Source: Megachile rotundata
Lineage: Eukaryota; Arthropoda; Insecta; Hymenoptera; Megachilidae
Direction of reading: 5' to 3'
Assembly: GCF_050947335.1 (NCBI RefSeq)
Contig: NC_134988.1
Location: forward strand, 3,968,001-4,032,000
DNA: 64,000 nt
A program made the position numbers and the translations under genes. Position 1 is the stretch's first letter, and each line of letters opens with the position of its first letter. This document shows positions 59,401 through 64,000 of this stretch, one piece after another. Below the pieces are notes generated by a model. It saw only the letters and a program-made list of their open reading frames with translations, searched no databases and was not told the origin of the DNA.

Positions 59401-60148
59401 AATTAGTTCGTATTGACTTTAACTTAAAGGTCTTTTTATTGTAGTAGCTTTTTTGTATCGGTATATCTATGTGGATAGGAAAATGATCGGAACCTCTGGT
59501 TTCTTCATTTACATTGACTTCTAAGTTGCTAGCTATATTTGCAGTAGAGAAAATAAGATCAAGATTAGATTTTGCCCTTCTGAGCATATCAATGTGAGTG
59601 AATGAGTTATCATTATGTATGATTAAACCCTGTTCTTCTATAGCCTTTTCAAGTCTTTCCCCATTTTTGTCTGTAAATCTGCAATTCCAGTTCTTGTTGT
59701 GAGCATTGAAATCACCCATTAATATGCAGTTGTTATGATTTTTAGCATTTTTAACAATTATATCCCATTGATCTTGTGTGAGATTATTTCCCGGGGTTCT
59801 GTAGCAGGCTATAAGTTGTAAGCATGGTTTAGTGTTGTTAATACAAACACCGCTGATCTCAACAGATGAATCGGGTGTACTCAAGTTACTTATTTCTGAA
59901 AAAGCTAGGTTTTTCCGTATAAATATAATGATGCCCCCTCCCCTAGAGTGAGTTCTGTCCTTCCTATGTGTTAGAAACCCCGCAAATTGGATATCATCAT
60001 CTTCTTTTAACCAAGATTCTACACAAACTAAGACGTCTGCATTTTTTAAAATTTTCTCAATTTCTAATTGTCGTTGCCGTATGCTTCTACAGTTCCAGAA
60101 GAGAATTTTTAAGGGCTTATTAATGTTAGTATTATTATTTGTTTTCAT
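56405..60148 (-). pseudogene. LINE ORF2: endonuclease, RT, RNase H; two in-frame stops
   Basis: A single frame of 1,248 codons runs from ATG 60148 to the stop at 56405, interrupted only by TAA at 58648-58646 and TAA at 57592-57590. Endonuclease (residues about 1-235): FWNCRS, VESWL, GDFNAHN and SDHFPI. RT (about 430-750): LRPISLTSCVCKL, GVPQGGVLSPILY and the catalytic FADD in VIISQFADDIAVYL. RNase H (about 950-1080): YTDGSK, FTAECEAL, IFTDSLSVL and WIPSHIGILGNEIADNLAK supply the catalytic D, E, D and D. A C-terminal zinc-like CKC...H...C follows (DLNHVIWQC). It would nick the target and reverse-transcribe its own RNA; the first stop precedes the RT, so this copy should be dead in cis. Confidence 0.92.
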
Positions 60149-60153
60149 ATTGA

Positions 60154-61452
60154 TTAAATTTTAGCAAAGGTTGGGGTTTCAGATTCCGATTGCCAGTCCG
60201 ACTGCGAAGTATCTAAGGTATCATCGCTAGTATCCACCGCTATGGCCGACCCTAAATATTTGAGACGCTTAACCATTCTGGTGATATGATTTTTTAAAGA
60301 CCGGTCATCAAGGAGGCCTTTAATTTCTGATAGCATGTCAGCAAGAGCATTGGTGTCATGTGTGTAGTTTGCGGCAATTTCAGAAGAGTTTGGGTTGCTA
60401 AAGGTCTCACATAGGTATTTTGCAGTTTTTGCAAAGCCCAGTGAGAATCTTTTTGCGTTAGCCAGTATATAATCTTCGGCTGGCTGCAGCCGGCCTTCCA
60501 CTTCTTCGATGGTTGGAGGTGCCTTATCTGATTTTCTTGATCTTTTTATGACTTTTTTAACTTTACCTTCTTCAACTTTCCTAGATTGCTGTTTGTTTTG
60601 CGGGTGATTTTCAGTACTATTAGTTGATAAGGTGCCGGAGTGCGTTCTTTTGGTGCTTGATGTAGGCATAAGCGGAGGTGCAAAATTACTTTGGGGGTTT
60701 TGTGCAATATTCTTGGGATGTACTAGGGCCGGGTTTTCAATGCTAGTTGTGTTCTGATTGGGGTTTCCGTCATTACAGTTTGCTTTGTTCACGTCAACTG
60801 TATCGTTAGCAACACTTTTTGGGAGAATATCTAGATTCTTACAGTACCTTGCAAGGTGTCCTTCCTCTTTGCACAAGAAGCACATGAGTTTTTCTGCTGA
60901 TAGATAAATCCAGTAATTCGTGTCGTCGTATTTGATTTGTATTGTTTCTGGTAATTTGGAAATGTCGTCTGGTTGAATGTAAATCTGTCTTCGAAAACTT
61001 AGAACATGACTGAGGTTGGGGTCACTCATTCCTGCTCTGATAAATGTTATTTTCGAAGCAGGTTGAATATTTAATTTATTCAATTCTTCTTCTATAATAT
61101 CGTGCGGTATTATAGGACACACGTTAGATAGAATAATCCGTTTAGCCTTTGTGATTAACGGTCGAACAGCTAATACATGTGCCCCAATATTTACTTTGGT
61201 GCCGCCTTCAGTGAGTCCATCTGCCGTTTCCTTACTGTTCAAGTACATGCATACTCGTCCATGAGAAATACGAGATACAAATCTAATATTTTTAGGATCT
61301 GTTAGTTTGCTAACTGCTACTGTATATTCTTGGATAGTGATTCCTTCAACAGAGTCCATTACTATCGCTTGTTCTTTAGTAGGGAAATTTAACTGCTGAG
61401 CCATTTGAGCGTAAGATACTTTTGGAAGTGTTTTCTGTGTGGTTGAATCCAT
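60154..61452 (-). CDS. LINE ORF1: nucleic-acid-binding protein with CCHC knuckle
   Basis: Intact 432-codon frame from ATG 61452 to TAA 60156-60154. The N-terminal block YAQMAQQLNFPTKEQAIVM and the central ILSNVCPIIP and LSFRRQIYIQPDD are shared with ORF1 of the 35.5-42.3-kb LINE. A single zinc knuckle CFLCKEEGHLARYC (C-x2-C-x4-H-x4-C) lies near residues 190-203. A basic, Ser/Asn-rich linker and a C-terminal helical region follow. The stop is five bases before the ORF2 ATG, so ORF2 may be reached by termination-reinitiation. Confidence 0.92.
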   Translation of the reverse strand: MDSTTQKTLPKVSYAQMAQQLNFPTKEQAIVMDSVEGITIQEYTVAVSKLTDPKNIRFVSRISHGRVCMYLNSKETADGLTEGGTKVNIGAHVLAVRPLITKAKRIILSNVCPIIPHDIIEEELNKLNIQPASKITFIRAGMSDPNLSHVLSFRRQIYIQPDDISKLPETIQIKYDDTNYWIYLSAEKLMCFLCKEEGHLARYCKNLDILPKSVANDTVDVNKANCNDGNPNQNTTSIENPALVHPKNIAQNPQSNFAPPLMPTSSTKRTHSGTLSTNSTENHPQNKQQSRKVEEGKVKKVIKRSRKSDKAPPTIEEVEGRLQPAEDYILANAKRFSLGFAKTAKYLCETFSNPNSSEIAANYTHDTNALADMLSEIKGLLDDRSLKNHITRMVKRLKYLGSAIAVDTSDDTLDTSQSDWQSESETPTFAKI

Positions 61453-61851
61453 GGTTTATTTGGTTCTAGAGCGTTGAATATAAGCGCTTCCATAATCAGA
61501 AGCGCTTATAGCTCTACACAAAGATGAGAGCGCTCCGATTGTTACAACGGACCGTAAACTTTTTATCTTTCTATAGACCCCGTGCAAGCGAAATATTGAA
61601 CACTTACACACACATCACTGACTTACAAACTCGTGAGATCGATTCGTAAACACGTCTAGTCGCGTTGACGGTTCTCTCGAGACTCTCTCATCTATCACAT
61701 GTTAAATTGTATTAAACTTAGTGTGTCTGCCATTGATGATCCCATCACGATTTAATACGTCAGAAGTGGTAACGTTCGAATATATTTTAATTGCAATATA
61801 TGATATTTAGGTTTATAGCATCTATATAAATCTTAGAATCGTGTCTGATCA

Positions 61852-61971
61852 GTCAACGGCCACACTACTTAGGAAATACCGGTTCTCGTCCGATCACCGA
61901 AGTCAAGCTAAGTTGGGCGCGGATAGTACTTGGATGGGTGACCGCTTGGGAACTGCGCGTGCTGTTGGCTT
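61852..61971 (+). rRNA. 5S ribosomal RNA
   Basis: 120 nt with the same landmarks as the 50.53-kb gene and, by eye, a better match to canonical insect 5S (GGGCGCGGATAGTACTTGG, GACCGCTTGGGAACTGCGCG). It ends GTTGGCT and runs straight into a T8 Pol III terminator. The immediate upstream word TGTCTGATCAG is shared with the other gene (TGTCTGACCAG), a likely external promoter element. Confidence 0.93.
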
Positions 61972-62383
61972 TTTTTTACTTTTCCTGGAATAAGAAATTT
62001 TCAATCTTTTAAGTAAGTTTCGAAACCTTGATATTTACAAATCTTTCAGTTTTGAAGTTCTTAAATTTTCACTTTAGACTTATAAGAGAAAGACTTTCCA
62101 TTACTAGTGCAAAAGACGTAATACTTGATAACTTGAGTTATAACAAGGAAACGAATCAAAATGTGAGAAAATATCAGATGGATCTATAAAATTAACAGAT
62201 GGACAGCATATCGTACCGATAATATTTTAATATGTTGATTGTACTCAATTAATGATATTTTCTGATTATCGTATCGCTGTAGAAGGAAACATAAAATTAT
62301 AAGATCGTAATTTTATCGATTGCAGCGAATGAAATTTTAATTGCAAAACCATGAGAGATTATTTTCGCCGCTGATGAAACATT

Positions 62384-62435
62384 AGGGTGGCCCTTAGCTA
62401 TAGAGCTCGACTTTTTTTTCGATTTTTTCATCGTC
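62384..62435. repeat. shared MITE edge (AGGGTGGCCCTTA family)
   Basis: AGGGTGGCCCTTAGCTATAG followed by AGCTCGACTTTTTTTTCGA resembles 47843-47892 (TGGTGGCCCTTAATTATAG, AGCACGACATTATTTTTCGA). A common CAGCTCCCAGTT word also occurs near both, in opposite orientation. Full element boundaries were not resolved; the mariner at 62697 probably sits inside this copy. Confidence 0.45.
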
Positions 62436-62696
62436 TTACCCCCTAAAATTTTGACACTTGATGAAAAAATGATAATGTCAAAGTTTCGGCATGATTGGAT
62501 AACAGGAACCCGTGCCGCAATCGAGTTGAAGTTTTGAAATTTGCACGATTTCAGGTTATCGTCGAATATGTTAGTGACCTTTTATTTTAAAAGTATTAGT
62601 GAATATTTTATAATGAAAATATAATTTTTTACACCTGTAATACTAGCATTTACATACAATTACAACACATACATATTTACATATTTACATACAATA

Positions 62697-63615
62697 CATG
62701 GTGTGTTCCAAAAGTAATGAGAATTATTTTTTTTAAAGGAATTTATTGAACCAATTCTTACAAATACTCAAAATTCTTCAAAGTACTACCCTTGGGCTTC
62801 TACACATTTTTGCCCGCGACCCTGCCATGAACGGTACGCGTCCTGCAATGCGTTTTCCGGAACCGCTTTTAGGACCTATGGTCGCGGCCGCTTGGATGTC
62901 TTGTATCGACGAAAATCGCGTTCCTTTCAAGGGTGTTTTCATCCGGGGAACCAAAAAAGTCTACCGGTGCCAGGTCAGGACTATAGGGGGGTTGGGGAAG
63001 CGTTATCACCCTGTTTTGGGTCAGAAACTCACGTACTCGCAGCACGTTGTGGCAAGGCGCGTGGCCGAGATGCACTATCCAGGTAGCGGAGATGTGTTTT
63101 CTCGTCCTGACGACCCTTTTTCGCAGTCTTTCCAGCACATACACTTAGTAGGCGGTGTTAACTATCTGTTCTTCAGGAAGAAATTCTTTATGGACTGTTT
63201 GACGGACTGTTTTGCTGGTTGGTAACCGCCCGGAACGTTAATCATCGTGAACCTCTTTCCGCCCTTCCTTAAAGGCCCTTAACCACCTCGAAATTTGTGA
63301 GTACGACAGAACAGTGTCCCCATAAGCCTCACGAATCATTTTATTTATCTCCTCAAGAGATTTGTTTAGTTTAGCACAAAAAATTTATCGCGTATCGTTG
63401 TTCCGATCGTCGACGCCACTTTTTCCGTGACACGGTTATCAAACAGAGGGTCACAAAAATTCACGTCCTGTCCCTTTCACAGCTCGGAGAGCCCTGGGAC
63501 CGGGTTCGTTGGAAAGCTTAGGGTCCCCCGCACCTAACCCATGTGGTCCCATCCCCTTCCGACCAACAGGAGCGGGGTAGGAATTTCGTTCTCATTACTT
63601 TTGGAACACACCATG
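62697..63615 (-). mobile_element. mariner element, 919 bp, internally deleted
   Basis: The terminal repeats CATGGTGTGTTCCAAAAGTA (left) and its complement (right) are exact over at least 27 bp, flanked by TA (62695-62696, 63616-63617). At 919 bp it is shorter than a usual mariner (about 1.3 kb), because the middle of the transposase is missing. Confidence 0.93.
62770..63420 (-). pseudogene. mariner transposase, deleted and frameshifted
   Basis: The minus strand shows the N-terminal HTH (SLEEINKMIREAYGD, then SRWLRAFKEG) and a linker with a TAA before RSGR. It then jumps to the C-terminal catalytic region, with VREFLTQN, PPYSPDLAPVDFF (the third catalytic D of DD34D) and a tail with a frameshift near FGSP. 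The first catalytic aspartate region is deleted. It cannot encode an active enzyme. Confidence 0.85.
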
Positions 63616-63617
63616 TA

Positions 63618-64000
63618 CATTTACACACAAATGTAACGTAGCTTTTAAGTTACCGGAGAATGTGATAGTTGGGCAACTGGGAGCTGTATATAATTTGTAC
63701 AAAGGTTGTTAAATTTTCCAATAATCTCGATTGTATTAGCGCTTATAAACGAATTTTTTTTAAATACTTATAAGCAAAATATTTTTTAATGGAATTTCAG
63801 TTATGTCTTATAAATTAGCCTATTATTAAATTGTACGTTGCGTTTAATATACATATATTCTGTGTTAATATAGATTTGCTTACGTTAGGATAAAAGTTTT
63901 TCTAATTCTCAATTACTTGTAAAATGTATTGTTTTTCTTCTTCATTTTTGGTCAACAAATTATTATATTTAGATATAAGTTTAACACCACGTTCAGCGGT
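63618..64000. other. AT-rich DNA to window edge
   Basis: No gene or repeat identified apart from the GGGAGCTGTATATAA word at about 63680, shared with the region near 48,025. Confidence 0.5.

Larger units (their letters stand above)
56282..61687 (-). mobile_element. I-like LINE, 5.4 kb, full-length and nearly intact
   Basis: The poly-A tail (plus-strand T-run at about 56284) and the 5' end at 61687 are flanked by the exact 10-bp duplication TCATCTATCA (56272-56281, 61688-61697). The 5' leader begins GAGAGTCTCGAGAGAACCG on the minus strand and runs about 235 bp to ORF1. ORF1 and ORF2 are separated by five bases. Only two stop codons spoil ORF2. It lies 165 bp from a 5S rRNA gene. Confidence 0.93.

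Overview
This window looks like gene-poor, AT-rich nuclear DNA of an insect, most likely a hymenopteran (ant or bee). That assignment is inference. It rests on the AT-rich single-copy background, the mix of transposon families, and eukaryotic 5S rRNA genes with Pol III T-run terminators. I find no convincing host protein-coding gene. Almost every long open frame belongs to a transposable element, and most of those are broken.

Layout. 1-417: 5' end of a mariner element. 418-7,699: AT-rich DNA with decayed tandem repeats. 7,700-10,772: two inverted-repeat MITEs of one family (ends CAAGGGA, 3-bp target duplications) around a decayed transposase fragment. 12,767-17,521: a piggyBac-type MITE inside another MITE, and a hAT-type MITE with a perfect 8-bp target duplication. 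20,711-28,960: a deep nest. A pogo-like element holds a piggyBac MITE, a BEL/Pao retrotransposon remnant, and an LTR-like segment that itself took a LINE tail. The BEL/Pao remnant was split by a 761-bp solo LTR, a 2.1-kb Gypsy-like solo LTR and a 455-bp MITE. 29,166-35,231: a 2.1-kb CAAGGGA MITE, half copies of the same family, and a decayed CAGGGTGTCC-ended transposon that still shows two transposase exons around a small intron. 35,245-42,765: an old transposon copy split by a 6.8-kb LINE (minus strand) with an 11-bp target duplication. The unsplit relative sits at 9.7-10.36 kb. 42,766-50,100: AT-rich DNA with several tandem repeats, including a 10-bp minisatellite. 50,107-53,179: 5S rRNA sequences and a 2.3-kb palindromic transposon with two 1,129-bp arms. 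53.4-55.1 kb: unexplained repeat clusters and an orphan frame. 56,282-61,687: a nearly intact LINE (minus strand), with a 10-bp target duplication and only two stop codons in ORF2. 61,852-61,971: a second 5S rRNA gene. 62,697-63,615: an internally deleted mariner.

How the parts relate. The insertions give a relative chronology because target duplications and reading frames can be followed across each one. The two LINEs have related ORF1 proteins (CCHC knuckle) and the same ORF2 order (endonuclease, RT, RNase H), so they are one I-like clade at different ages. Three DNA-transposon groups recur: CAAGGGA MITEs with TNA target duplications, CAGGGTGTCC-ended elements with TA duplications, and TTAA piggyBac-type MITEs. 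The only functional non-transposon genes I can support are the two 5S rRNA genes.
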